NCBI GenBank assembly: GCA_963836015.1
Contig: CAWIIF010000001.1
Location: 1-64,000, forward strand
Reading direction: 5' to 3'
DNA length: 64,000 nucleotides
Source of the DNA: CAWCDJ01 sp963836015
Lineage (GTDB): Bacteria; Acidobacteriota; Terriglobia; Bryobacterales; Bryobacteraceae
The notes under the pieces were generated by a model, which was not told where the DNA came from, did no database searches, and saw only the letters and a program-made list of their open reading frames with translations. Position numbers and translations under genes: made by a program. This document shows positions 16,102-24,847 of this stretch, one piece after another; positions within the stretch are counted from its first letter, which is position 1; each line of letters begins with the position of its first letter.

Positions 16102-17256
16102 ATGCGTTTCGCCGTTGATGCACATGCCATCGGCCGCCACCTCACCGGCAACGAGGTGTACGTTCGGAGCCTCCTGAACGCATTCGGTGCTCACGTGGAC
16201 GACTGTGAGTTTGTGGCCTATCTCTCGGCCGAGGAAGCGTCCGGTTTTATACCGCCGGGAATCCAGACCAGGCGGGTAGCCGCGAATCCATTTCTTCGCC
16301 TGGGGTTCGACCTGCCGCGGCGCGTCCGCCAGGACCGCCCGGACCTGCTGCACGTGCAGTACACGGCGCCGCTGGCGTGTCCCGTTCCGATCGTCGTCAG
16401 CGTGCACGACGTGAGCTTCCTGGAACACCCGGAATACTTTCCGAGATCGCGGGCCTGGCAACTCCAGCAGACCGTGCGGCGGACGGTAAAACGGGCGGCG
16501 CGGGTTCTGACGGGGAGCGAGTTTTCGCGGTCGTCGATTTTAAAAGTTTACGGCGACCTGGACGAAGACAAAGTAGTGGCGGTGCCGAACGCCGCGGCGC
16601 CGGAGTTCCGTCCCATCCCGCGCGAAGCGGCGATGTCCGCGCTGCGAGAGCATTTCCCCATCGGCGGCCCGTTCATCCTTTCGGTGGGAGATATTCAACC
16701 GCGCAAGAACCAGATCGGGCTCATCCGCGCTTTTGCCAGGCTGATCGGGGCGTATCCGCAGCTGAAGCACAACCTGGTGCTGGCGGGCAAAGAGACCTGG
16801 TACGCGGATCGCGTGCGCGAAGCGGCGCGCGAATCGGGAGTTGCCGACCGGATCCGTTTTTTTGGGTTCGTATCCGACCGCGATCTTCTCAATCTCTACA
16901 ACGCCTGCGACCTTTACGTGTTTCCGTCGTTCTACGAGGGCTTCGGCCTGCCGGTGCTGGAGGCGATGGCTTGCGGACGGGCGGTGGCGTGCTCCAACAC
17001 CTCGGCGCTGCCCGAGGTGGTGGACGGGGCCGCGATCCTTTTCGACCCTTACGCGGTTGACGAGATCGTCCGCGCGCTTGCGGACGTTCTGCTGGATTCC
17101 GAACTGAGGGCGCGTATGGAGCGCCTGGGCTCGCAGAGAGCCACCCATTTCAGCTGGCAGAAGACCGCGCAAAAGACATTGGACGTTTTTTACGAGGTGG
17201 CGGAAATGTCGGGCCGCATGGCGCCGGCACGCTCCGCAACCATAGCTCACCGATGA
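16102..17256 (+). CDS. Glycosyltransferase family 4 (mannosyltransferase-like)
   Basis: 384 residues, ATG at 16102. The acceptor domain has DLLHVQYTAPLACPVPIVVS and HDVSFLEHPEYF. The donor domain has ILSVGDIQPRKNQIGLIRAF and FPSFYEGFGLPVLEAMACG with the two glutamates. The overall pattern resembles bacterial alpha-mannosyltransferases of GT4, but donor identity is only a guess. A 42-nt gap precedes it. Its TGA overlaps the next ATG (ATGA), so it is cotranscribed with the DUF3108 gene. Confidence 0.88.
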   Translation: MRFAVDAHAIGRHLTGNEVYVRSLLNAFGAHVDDCEFVAYLSAEEASGFIPPGIQTRRVAANPFLRLGFDLPRRVRQDRPDLLHVQYTAPLACPVPIVVSVHDVSFLEHPEYFPRSRAWQLQQTVRRTVKRAARVLTGSEFSRSSILKVYGDLDEDKVVAVPNAAAPEFRPIPREAAMSALREHFPIGGPFILSVGDIQPRKNQIGLIRAFARLIGAYPQLKHNLVLAGKETWYADRVREAARESGVADRIRFFGFVSDRDLLNLYNACDLYVFPSFYEGFGLPVLEAMACGRAVACSNTSALPEVVDGAAILFDPYAVDEIVRALADVLLDSELRARMERLGSQRATHFSWQKTAQKTLDVFYEVAEMSGRMAPARSATIAHR

Positions 17257-17957
17257 AGCATTCCCGGGGACTCATTCTCATTTCGGCGGCCCTCCTTCTG
17301 GCAGGCTCCGCCTCCGCCCAAACGGGCTTTCCCTTCCAGGACGAAAGCCTGCATTACAGCATCAACTGGCCGAGCGGGCTCAGCCTGGGAGATGCTACTT
17401 TCACGGCGCACCGCACGGACTCCGGGTGGGGCTTCGAAACCAGCTTCGATGTGGCGGTGCCGGGGTTCCCGCTCAAGGACAAATATCACTCCGCGGCCAC
17501 CAAAGAGCTGTGTTCGCTCGAACTCGACCGTAACATCCAGCACGGCAGCAAAACGGCACGCGAGAAGACGACCTTCGACCAGAAAGAGGGCAGGGCAAAG
17601 CGCGTCACCCTGCTGCCGGAAGACGGCGGGAAGAGCGAGTTCGACATTTCCTCGTGCGCGCGCGACGCCCTGGCGTTCGTCTACTATGCGCGGCAGGAGA
17701 TGGGACAGGGCCGCGTAGCGCAGCCGCAGACCGTGTACTTCGGGTCGCCCTACGCCGTGCGCATCGACTACACAGGGCCGCAGGATGTGACGGTCGCGGA
17801 TAAGCGGGCCGTCACGGACCACGTGGTAGTCTCCGTGAAGGGCCCCAAAGCCGACTTCAGCTTCGAGATCTTCTTCGCGCGGGACGCGGCCCGGACGCCG
17901 CTCGAGATCCGGGTGCCGGTGTCGGTGGGAACCATCTCGATGGAGTTGGTGCGCTGA
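17253..17957 (+). CDS. DUF3108 domain periplasmic protein
   Basis: 234 residues, start overlapping the upstream stop (ATGA). Signal peptide 1-23 (GLILISAALLLAGSASA). The mature part is DUF3108: DESLHYSINWPSGLSLGDAT, then GFETSFDVAVPG, RVTLLPEDGGKS and a C-terminal PLEIRVPVSVG. These are predicted beta-rich periplasmic proteins of unknown function in LPS-bearing bacteria. Its place in a glycosyltransferase operon is unusual and suggests a link to envelope glycan assembly. Confidence 0.7.
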   Translation: MKHSRGLILISAALLLAGSASAQTGFPFQDESLHYSINWPSGLSLGDATFTAHRTDSGWGFETSFDVAVPGFPLKDKYHSAATKELCSLELDRNIQHGSKTAREKTTFDQKEGRAKRVTLLPEDGGKSEFDISSCARDALAFVYYARQEMGQGRVAQPQTVYFGSPYAVRIDYTGPQDVTVADKRAVTDHVVVSVKGPKADFSFEIFFARDAARTPLEIRVPVSVGTISMELVR

Positions 17958-17958
17958 A

Positions 17959-19914
17959 ATGCGCGTGGCGTTCTTCTCGCCGCTGCCTCCGGCGCGCAGC
18001 GGGATCGCCGACTATTCCGAAGCCCTGATCGAATCGTTGAAGCCGCTCGTCGAGCTGGAAGTGTTTTCCGGCCCGGATCAGCCGTTCGACCCGGCGCGCT
18101 TCGACATCGCGCTGTACCAGGTGGGCAACAACGGGTACCACGGCTTCGTCTACGAGACGGCCCTGCGGCACCCGGGCGTAGTGGTGATGCACGAATCGAA
18201 CCTGCACCACCTGATTGCAGACCTGACGATCCGCCGGGACGATTGGGACGCCTACGTCAGCGAGTGCGAATACAACGGCGGCGCGGCGGCCCGGGAGTTC
18301 GCCGAGCGGGTGAGGCGGCTGGAGGTCGGCCCGGATTACGAAGGCCTGCCGATGACGCGGAAGCTGCTCGAATCGGCGCGCGGGGTCGTCGTGCACAGCC
18401 GCTTCATGCTGGACGAGATGCGGGCGGCCGGATTCGACGGGCCGGCAGCTGTCATCCCGCACGGCGCGTGGATTCCGGAGGCCGATCGCAACGGCTACCG
18501 CGAGAAACTCGGGCTGGACGAAGCCACCCCGGTGGTAGGCATCTTCGGATTCCTCAAGCCCTACAAGCGGATCGCTGAATCCCTGCGCGCCTTCCGCCGT
18601 CTCGTGCGGCTGGCGCCCAACGCGCGCATGATCCTGGTGGGCGAGCCGCACCCCGAGTTTCCGCTCGAGAACATGATCCGCTCGATGGGGCTCTCGGCGC
18701 ACGTGCGGATTCTGGGCTTCGCACCCATCGAGGATTTCGTGGGATACCTGGGGGCCTGCGATATCGTGCTCAACCTGCGCTATCCGACGGTGGGCGAGAG
18801 TTCCGGGACGCTGCTGCGCTCGCTGGGCCTGGGTAAAGCCGTGCTGGTTTCCGAGATCGGCTCGTTTCAGGAGTTCCCGGACGATGTCTGCCTCAAGGTG
18901 CCGGTAGGTGCCGGGGAAGAGGACCTGATCTTCGAGTACCTCAACCTTCTGATCGGCCGGCCGGAAGTGGCGAGGACCCTGGGCCGCAGGGCGAAGCAGT
19001 ACGTGGCCGAGGAATGCAATTGGGCCGCGGTGGCACGTCAGTACGCAACGTTTCTCGATGGTGTCCTTGGTGGGGCAGGCCTCCCGGCCTGCCCTCCGGA
19101 ACCGGAAGAGGGCAGGCCTGGAGGCCTACCCTACCTAAACCAGTATCTGAGCGGGTGGGCGGAGTCGCCGGAAGCGCGCGGGTATCTGGAAACGCACCAG
19201 ACACGGCTGGTGAAGACGCTTGAAATGACGCCTCCGGGCGGTCCGTGCGACCGCGTCCTGGAGATGGGCGCATACCTCCAGATCACTCCGGCGCTGCACA
19301 CCAGGCTGGGCTACGGCGCGGTGCGCGGCTGCTACTACGGCAAGCTGGGGCGCACCGATCATCGCGTGGTGACCTCGGCCGATGGCGAACGCTTCGAATG
19401 CGACATCGACCACTTCGATGCGGAGCGCGACCGCTTCCCGTACGCCGACGAATACTTCTCGACCGTGCTGTGCTGCGAGCTCATCGAGCACCTGTTCGAG
19501 GACCCGATGCACCTGATGTCCGAAGTGAACCGGATCCTCAAGCCGGGCGGGCACCTGGTGCTCACGACGCCCAACGTGGCAGCCCTGCGCGGCATTTCGG
19601 CAATTCTGCAGGGATATCATCCGGGGTTCTTTCACGCTTATATCCGGCCGGCGGAATCGGGCGAGGTGGATGCGCGCCACAACCGGGAATACACGGCGCG
19701 CGAGATCCACAAGCTTCTGGAGAATGCGGGCTTCGAGGTGGCGCGCCTGGAGACCGGCGAGTTCCGGGACGAGCCGCACCCCGAGTTCGGCTGGGTGCGG
19801 CACCTGCTGGAACAGTATCGCCTGGATACCGACCTGCGCGGCGACGGCATCTACGCCCTGGGGCGGAAGACCGGCGCGGTGCGCGAGCGCTATCCCGGGT
19901 GGCTGTACTCATGA
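17959..19914 (+). CDS. Fused GT4 glycosyltransferase - SAM-dependent methyltransferase
   Basis: 651 residues. Residues 1-370 are a GT4 enzyme (FFSPLPPARSGIADYSEAL; VGIFGFLKPYKRIAESL; NLRYPTVGESSGTLLRSLG). Residues 393-600 are a class I methyltransferase: VLEMGAYLQITP as the degenerate glycine loop, YFSTVLCCELIEHLFEDP, LKPGGHLVLTTPN, then LENAGFEVARLETGE. The linker, residues 371-392, is encoded by a palindromic repeat found elsewhere in the window. Likely role: adds a sugar and methylates it or the chain end, which often terminates O-antigen chains exported by ABC systems. The next gene starts inside its stop (ATGA). The fusion is intact, with no internal stop. Confidence 0.8.
   Translation: MRVAFFSPLPPARSGIADYSEALIESLKPLVELEVFSGPDQPFDPARFDIALYQVGNNGYHGFVYETALRHPGVVVMHESNLHHLIADLTIRRDDWDAYVSECEYNGGAAAREFAERVRRLEVGPDYEGLPMTRKLLESARGVVVHSRFMLDEMRAAGFDGPAAVIPHGAWIPEADRNGYREKLGLDEATPVVGIFGFLKPYKRIAESLRAFRRLVRLAPNARMILVGEPHPEFPLENMIRSMGLSAHVRILGFAPIEDFVGYLGACDIVLNLRYPTVGESSGTLLRSLGLGKAVLVSEIGSFQEFPDDVCLKVPVGAGEEDLIFEYLNLLIGRPEVARTLGRRAKQYVAEECNWAAVARQYATFLDGVLGGAGLPACPPEPEEGRPGGLPYLNQYLSGWAESPEARGYLETHQTRLVKTLEMTPPGGPCDRVLEMGAYLQITPALHTRLGYGAVRGCYYGKLGRTDHRVVTSADGERFECDIDHFDAERDRFPYADEYFSTVLCCELIEHLFEDPMHLMSEVNRILKPGGHLVLTTPNVAALRGISAILQGYHPGFFHAYIRPAESGEVDARHNREYTAREIHKLLENAGFEVARLETGEFRDEPHPEFGWVRHLLEQYRLDTDLRGDGIYALGRKTGAVRERYPGWLYS
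19071..19135. repeat. Palindromic repeat doublet, in frame inside a coding gene
   Basis: Left palindrome GGGCAGGCC-TCCC-GGCCTGCCC (19073-19094), a 15-nt spacer, then the right palindrome GGGCAGGCC-TGGA-GGCCTACCC (19110-19131) followed by TACC. The right half is an inverted variant of the left. The same doublet with a longer spacer lies at 35555-35677. Here it is translated as a Gly/Pro/Glu-rich linker exactly at the junction of two protein domains. The structure resembles REP/BIME elements. Confidence 0.85.
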
Positions 19915-21131
19915 GCGCCGCTTACCTGCAGCCGCGTGTGGAAGTCGACGCAAAGTCGCGGCTGGCGCGCGCCGAATTCGAGCTGCGCAACGATTCGGCG
20001 GAGACCTGGCGGGCTGACGACGGTTTCGCCATCGGCTACCACCTTTTCGACGTGGACACCGGCACCCTGATCGTGGACGGTCAACGCGTCCGCCTGGCTC
20101 GCGATCTCAAGCCCGGCGAGACCGCGAAGGTGACGATCGAGTTCGAACTACCCGCCGAGGACGGACGCTACCAGGTGCTGGTCTCGGCCATGCGCGAGAA
20201 CGTGTGCTGGTATTACGAGCAGGGGTGGCCGTTCCTGCTCGTGGAGAGCGCTTCCCGGGATGGAGCCGTGAAACTGACGCGGGTCCGCGTGGCGACGGCC
20301 GGAGTGCTGAAGCGGGAGCGCGCCCTGCGGGCGGTGGGCAGGTCGCTGGTCTACCCGGTGATGACGGTGTGGCGCAATCGCGGATTGATCCGCGTCATGG
20401 TGCGGCGCGACATCCTGGGCCGCTACCGGGGCTCTTTCGGAGGAGCCTTCTGGACTATCATCAGCCCGCTGCTGCTGATGCTGACTTATTTCTTCGTCTT
20501 CGGCGTGGTCTTGCGCGACCGGCACAGCACACGCTCCGGGTTCGCCCTGTATTTCCTTTCCGGCATGCTGCCGTGGCTGGCCTTCAGCGAGGCGGTGGGA
20601 CGCGCGCCCACAGTCTTGATCGAGCATCGGAACTTCGTGAAAAAGCTGGTGTTCGCGGTCGAGACGCTGCCCGTGAACCTGGTGGTAGCGGGCCTCGTGA
20701 CGGAACTGTTCGCGGTGGTTCTCTACAGTATCTTTCTGGCATTCGCGCGGCCAGGGATTCCTCCGGCGGTGCTTTGGCTGCCGGTCCTGCTGATTCCCCA
20801 AGTGCTTTTTACAGCTGGGCTTAGCTGGTTCCTGGCGGCCCTGGGGGCGTTCGTTCGGGACCTGGGACAGGTCATCGGCTTCGTCCTCACACTGTGGTTC
20901 TTCATCACACCCATCTGCTATCCGGAAACCTCGCTGCCCCCATCTGCTACGCTGGTATTATCTAAGAATCCGATCTACGTGCTGGTGCGCGGCTACCGCG
21001 CAATTTTCCTGGAAAACCAGGCGCCCGCATTCGGACCGCTGTGGAAGTTGTGGGTGGTGGCCGCGGTCGTCTTCGTCCTCGGGCACGCCTGGTTCTACAA
21101 GCTGCGGAAATCGTTCGCCGACATGATCTGA
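19911..21131 (+). CDS. ABC-2 type polysaccharide export permease with N-terminal beta-sandwich domain
   Basis: 406 residues from an ATG at 19911 that overlaps the previous stop. Residues about 5-115 form a beta-sandwich (ARAEFELRNDSAETW, YHLFDVDTGTLIVDGQRVRL, LKPGETAKVTIEFELPAEDG, then NVCWYYEQGWPF) resembling the glycan-binding domain normally at the C-terminus of Wzt ATPases. Residues 150-406 are a Wzm-type permease: RRDILGRYRGSFGGAFWTII, about six membrane helices, and a C-terminal FYKLRKSFADMI. It should export the glycan made by the upstream genes. No ATPase gene follows, so the transporter is incomplete here. Confidence 0.82.
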   Translation: MSAAYLQPRVEVDAKSRLARAEFELRNDSAETWRADDGFAIGYHLFDVDTGTLIVDGQRVRLARDLKPGETAKVTIEFELPAEDGRYQVLVSAMRENVCWYYEQGWPFLLVESASRDGAVKLTRVRVATAGVLKRERALRAVGRSLVYPVMTVWRNRGLIRVMVRRDILGRYRGSFGGAFWTIISPLLLMLTYFFVFGVVLRDRHSTRSGFALYFLSGMLPWLAFSEAVGRAPTVLIEHRNFVKKLVFAVETLPVNLVVAGLVTELFAVVLYSIFLAFARPGIPPAVLWLPVLLIPQVLFTAGLSWFLAALGAFVRDLGQVIGFVLTLWFFITPICYPETSLPPSATLVLSKNPIYVLVRGYRAIFLENQAPAFGPLWKLWVVAAVVFVLGHAWFYKLRKSFADMI

Positions 21132-21135
21132 AAGC

Positions 21136-21756
21136 ATGACGGAGCTGCTGCATAAACTCTACGACCTGCTGGTGGCATACGGACCGGCCGGAGTGTTTCT
21201 GCTGAGTATCATCGATTCCATGGGCGTGCCCCTTCCGGCGGCTATGGACGCGCTGGTGCTGGGAGTGGCGGCGGGCAGCGCGCACGAACCCTCGCACGCC
21301 TACCTGACGGCATTCCTGGCAGTGTTGGGGTCGGTCGGCGGGAATGTCTTCCTGTTTCAGGCAGCGCGCCACGGGGGACGGCTGCTCCGGTCGCCGGAGC
21401 CTCAGCCCGGTAAGCGGCAGCGCTTCCGCGAATGGTTCGGCCGGTACGGGCTGTTCACGGTCTTCGTCCCGGCGGTGACGCCGATTGTTCCGCTGCCGCT
21501 CAAAATATTTGCCATCTCGGCCGGGGCGCTGCGCACGTCCTTCGTCAAATTCCTCGGGGTGATCCTGTCTGCCCGCGTCATCCGTTATTTCGGCCTGGCC
21601 TACCTCGGGCTGCAGCTCGGCAAGGATGCCGAAGGCTTTCTGCGGCGCAACGGCTGGACTCTCGCGGGGGCGGCCCTGCTGGTGGGCGCGGCCTTATACC
21701 TGGGACTACGCCACTACGGAATGCGGCGAAGCGCAGCGGCCGCGCGGCTACAATAG
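21136..21756 (+). CDS. DedA/VTT-family membrane protein
   Basis: 206 residues starting 4 nt after the permease stop. Hydrophobic, with about four to five membrane segments and the family pattern FLLSIIDSMGVPLPAAMDAL, LGSVGGNVFLFQAARHGG, RYGLFTVFVPAVTPIVPLPL and a re-entrant Gly/Pro region. DedA/VTT proteins are linked to flipping of undecaprenyl phosphate or phospholipids. Recycling of the lipid carrier would suit the adjacent polysaccharide operon, but that is inference. Confidence 0.75.
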   Translation: MTELLHKLYDLLVAYGPAGVFLLSIIDSMGVPLPAAMDALVLGVAAGSAHEPSHAYLTAFLAVLGSVGGNVFLFQAARHGGRLLRSPEPQPGKRQRFREWFGRYGLFTVFVPAVTPIVPLPLKIFAISAGALRTSFVKFLGVILSARVIRYFGLAYLGLQLGKDAEGFLRRNGWTLAGAALLVGAALYLGLRHYGMRRSAAAARLQ

Positions 21757-21777
21757 AGTGACGGAAACGCCCGACCG

Positions 21778-22470
21778 ATGGCCAAGAAGATTGCGATTGT
21801 CGAGGACGAGGCCGAGCTCGCCGCGCTCATCGACTACAACCTCGCCCGGCACGGTTACCAGGCCCTGATCCTGGGCGGATCCACAGGCACGCTGAAAGCT
21901 CTCGAACAGGCCCGGCCCGACCTGATCCTGCTGGATGTCATGCTGCCGGAGGTGGACGGGTTCGAGCTGTGCCGGCAGATTCGTCAATCGGCGGTGCTGA
22001 GCCGGACGCCAGTGCTGTTTCTGACGGCGCGGTCGGACGAAGTGGACCGCGTGCTGGGGCTCGAAATCGGCGGCGACGATTATATGACCAAGCCCTTCAG
22101 CCCGCGGGAGCTGATCGCGCGGGTGAAGGCGCACTTGCGGCGCGGGGAGATGGGGGTCGAACCGCCGGTGCTCGAAATCGGGCCGTTCCGGCTGGACCGT
22201 ACCGCCCGGCGCGTCTACCAGGGCGAGCGGGAGATGGAGCTGACCTCGACCGAGTTCAACCTGCTGGAGTTCTTCCTGACCCATCCGGGACGAGCCTATA
22301 GCCGCGACCAGCTGCTCGAATCTGTATGGGGCGAGCAGCGCTTCGTAACGCCTCGAACCGTCGATGTGCACGTGCGGCGGCTGCGCGAGCAGATCGAGGA
22401 GCAGCCCGACAGCCCGCGCTACCTGACCACGGTGCGCGGCTTCGGATATCGCTTTGAGGAGTCCCTGTGA
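21778..22470 (+). CDS. OmpR/PhoB-type response regulator
   Basis: 230 residues. The receiver domain (1-120) has KKIAIVEDEAELAAL, the phospho-Asp in LILLDVMLPEVDG, LTARSDEVDRVLG and YMTKPFSPREL. The winged-helix output (135-228) has MELTSTEFNLLEFFLTHPG and TVDVHVRRLREQIEE. It pairs with the kinase whose GTG overlaps its stop. It is PhoB-like by architecture; the signal is unknown. Confidence 0.9.
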   Translation: MAKKIAIVEDEAELAALIDYNLARHGYQALILGGSTGTLKALEQARPDLILLDVMLPEVDGFELCRQIRQSAVLSRTPVLFLTARSDEVDRVLGLEIGGDDYMTKPFSPRELIARVKAHLRRGEMGVEPPVLEIGPFRLDRTARRVYQGEREMELTSTEFNLLEFFLTHPGRAYSRDQLLESVWGEQRFVTPRTVDVHVRRLREQIEEQPDSPRYLTTVRGFGYRFEESL

Positions 22471-23930
22471 CCGGGAAGATTTTTCTCAAGTTGATCATCG
22501 GGGTGATCGGCCTGCTGCTGCTGGCCGCGGTGTCGGTGGACTACTTTGCCACCGAGGTGACGCGCGACACGTATACCCAGAACCTGCGGCAGCAACTGGC
22601 GGACAAGGTTCGCATGCTGGCGCTCTCCCTGCCCCTGGATGGCGACTTCAATCCGAATCGCGTCCATACGCTTTCGGAAGCCGCGGGCGGCCGTATCACG
22701 GTAGTGCGCTCGGATGGCAAAGTGCTGGCAGACTCCGACGCGGATGCGGCCAGGATGGAAAACCACCGTACGCGCCCCGAACTGATCCAGGCTTTCGCGG
22801 GGCGCATGGGCTGGAGCATGCGGCACAGTGCCACCATCGGGGTCTGGTTCCTCTACGTGGCGGTGCCTGTGGAAGGCGGCGCCATCCGGATCGCGGTGCC
22901 GCTCTCGGAGATCAACCGCCAGGTCCACTCGATCCGGGTCAAGATCCTGGCCAGCACGGCGCTGGCGTTTCTGCCGGCACTGGTGATTGCGGGCTTTGTG
23001 GCGCGCATCATCTCGCGCCGCTTCGCCGAGATCACTTCCCATGCCGCGCAACTGGCGCGCGGCAACTTCCGGGCCCGCCTGCCGAAATCCAGCAGCAGCG
23101 AGTTCGGGCACCTCGTCAAAACCCTCAATGAGACCGCCGAAAACCTGCAGCACACCGTGGAGCAACTGGAGCGCGAGCATGCCGAGCTGGAGAAGGTCGA
23201 ACGCGTCCGCAAGGACTTCGTGATCAACGTTTCGCACGAGCTGCGTACGCCCCTGGCCTCCATCCAGGGGTATACCGAGACGCTGATAGACGGCGCCATC
23301 AACGACCCCGATCACAATATGCGGTTCCTGGCGATCATCCGGCACAACGCGGAGCGGCTGGCGCGGCTTACCGAAGATCTGCTGACCCTTTCCCGGGTCG
23401 AGCAGAAGCGGCAGAAATTCGAATTCGAGACGCACTTCGTGAACGACCTGCTGCGCGACGCGCTCGACCTGATGCGGCCGATTTCGGAAAAACGCAGCAT
23501 CGGCCTGGAACTCGACCCGGCTCCCGAAGATGCCACCGTATGGTGCGATTGCGAAGCAGTCTCACAGATCTTGAGCAACCTGCTGGACAACGCCGTCAAA
23601 TACACGCCGCCCCGTGGCAAGATCACCGTGGGCGGACGCCCCGACGGTGAATTTGTCGAGCTGTTTGTGCGGGATACGGGGATGGGCATCCCGCCGGAGG
23701 ACCTGCCGCGGCTGTTCGAACGGTTCTACCGGGTCGATAAGGCGCGCTCGCGGGAGCTGGGAGGCACCGGCCTGGGGCTTTCGATCGTGAAGCACCTGGT
23801 GGCGGCCCACAACGGCGTCACCCGGGTCGAGAGCCGCGTAAACGAAGGCACGACGTTCTTCTTTACGCTGCCTCAGGATGAGGCGGTTCCCAGCGGCGAT
23901 CTCCTTAATCCCGAATTCACCGCGTCTTAA
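22467..23930 (+). CDS. PhoR-like sensor histidine kinase
   Basis: 487 residues, GTG start overlapping the previous TGA (GTGA). An N-terminal helix (ITGVIGLLLLAAVSVDYF region), a periplasmic sensor of about 130 residues, a second helix (TALAFLPALVIAGFVARII) and HAMP (FAEITSHAAQLARGNFRARL) lead to the dimerisation box VINVSHELRTPLASIQGY with the phospho-His. The ATPase motifs are LSNLLDNAVKYT, VRDTGMGIPPEDL and ELGGTGLGLSIVKHLV. It sits between two response regulators and could phosphorylate either. PhoR-like calls rest on architecture only. Confidence 0.9.
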   Translation: MTGKIFLKLIIGVIGLLLLAAVSVDYFATEVTRDTYTQNLRQQLADKVRMLALSLPLDGDFNPNRVHTLSEAAGGRITVVRSDGKVLADSDADAARMENHRTRPELIQAFAGRMGWSMRHSATIGVWFLYVAVPVEGGAIRIAVPLSEINRQVHSIRVKILASTALAFLPALVIAGFVARIISRRFAEITSHAAQLARGNFRARLPKSSSSEFGHLVKTLNETAENLQHTVEQLEREHAELEKVERVRKDFVINVSHELRTPLASIQGYTETLIDGAINDPDHNMRFLAIIRHNAERLARLTEDLLTLSRVEQKRQKFEFETHFVNDLLRDALDLMRPISEKRSIGLELDPAPEDATVWCDCEAVSQILSNLLDNAVKYTPPRGKITVGGRPDGEFVELFVRDTGMGIPPEDLPRLFERFYRVDKARSRELGGTGLGLSIVKHLVAAHNGVTRVESRVNEGTTFFFTLPQDEAVPSGDLLNPEFTAS

Positions 23931-24023
23931 CCGCCCCGTAACAATATCGCTGGTAGGGTGATAGTCGAGCCTGGGCCGCCCGGCCGGAAAGCTTCCGCGG
24001 CGAGCCCAAGCGCAGGGGCGCCC

Positions 24024-24722
24024 ATGAAGAAGATTCTGCTGATCGAAGACGATTCGGACCTCTTTTCGCTTCTGAGATACAACCTCGAGAAGGAAGGTTT
24101 TACGCTGACCGGCCTCCAGACGGGCAAAGGCGCGCTGGAGCTTTGCCGGCAGGTGAAGCCCGACCTGATTCTGCTGGATATCATGCTTCCCGATTCCGAC
24201 GGCCTGGATATCTGCAAAGGCATCCGCAAAGACCCCGAGCTGGCCTCCACCCCTGTGATCTTCCTGACGGCGCGCGCATCCGAGACGGACCGCATCGTGG
24301 GGCTGGAGCTTGGAGCCAACGATTACGTGGTGAAGCCGTTCTTCGTGCGGGAGCTGATCGCGCGCATCAAACTTCAGTTCCGCAGCCAGGCCGCTCCGCC
24401 GCGCCTGCTGGAGGCGGGCGGTCTGGAGCTCGATCCGAGCAGCCGGCAAGTCCGGCTCCACGGCTCGTCGCTTTCGCTCACGGCGACGGAGTTCCGCCTG
24501 TTAGAGTTTCTGATGAGCCGTCCCGGGGTGGTTTTCAGCCGCGAGCAGCTGCTCAACGCCGTCTGGGGGCAGGACCGCGCCATTACCGACCGCGCCGTGG
24601 ACGTCTATGTCCTGCGGCTGCGCCAGAAGGTGGAGCGTGACCCGGCGGCTCCAGTGATGATTCATTCCGTGCGGGGATTCGGATATACCTTCGAGCCGCG
24701 GCGTGCGATGGCCGGGGTGTAG
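24024..24722 (+). CDS. OmpR/PhoB-type response regulator, second copy
   Basis: 232 residues from an ATG at 24024 (AGGGG six nt upstream; an earlier in-frame start lacks a ribosome site). Receiver: KKILLIEDDSDLFSLLRYN, LILLDIMLPDSDG, LTARASETDRIVGLELGAND, VVKPFFVREL. Output: LTATEFRLLEFLMSRPG and AVDVYVLRLRQKVE. It is similar to the regulator at 21778 and lies 93 nt after the kinase, so it belongs either to the same transcript or to a closely linked system. Confidence 0.88.
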   Translation: MKKILLIEDDSDLFSLLRYNLEKEGFTLTGLQTGKGALELCRQVKPDLILLDIMLPDSDGLDICKGIRKDPELASTPVIFLTARASETDRIVGLELGANDYVVKPFFVRELIARIKLQFRSQAAPPRLLEAGGLELDPSSRQVRLHGSSLSLTATEFRLLEFLMSRPGVVFSREQLLNAVWGQDRAITDRAVDVYVLRLRQKVERDPAAPVMIHSVRGFGYTFEPRRAMAGV

Positions 24723-24794
24723 CCGGAAGAGCGTCAACAACAAGCGGCTTGTACACAGCGCCGCCGTCAACGACGGCCCGTATAGACGCAAAAA

Positions 24795-24820
24795 GGGTCC
24801 GTCGCTTCAGCGACGGACCC
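24795..24820 (-). terminator. Rho-independent terminator for the PEP-CTERM gene
   Basis: Perfect 11-bp stem GGGTCCGTCGC / GCGACGGACCC with a 4-nt loop. Read on the minus strand it is followed at once by TTTTT. It lies 28 nt past the stop of the minus-strand gene and also faces the end of the response-regulator gene. Confidence 0.85.
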
Positions 24821-24847
24821 AGTCAAAACAATACTGGATCGTCTATT

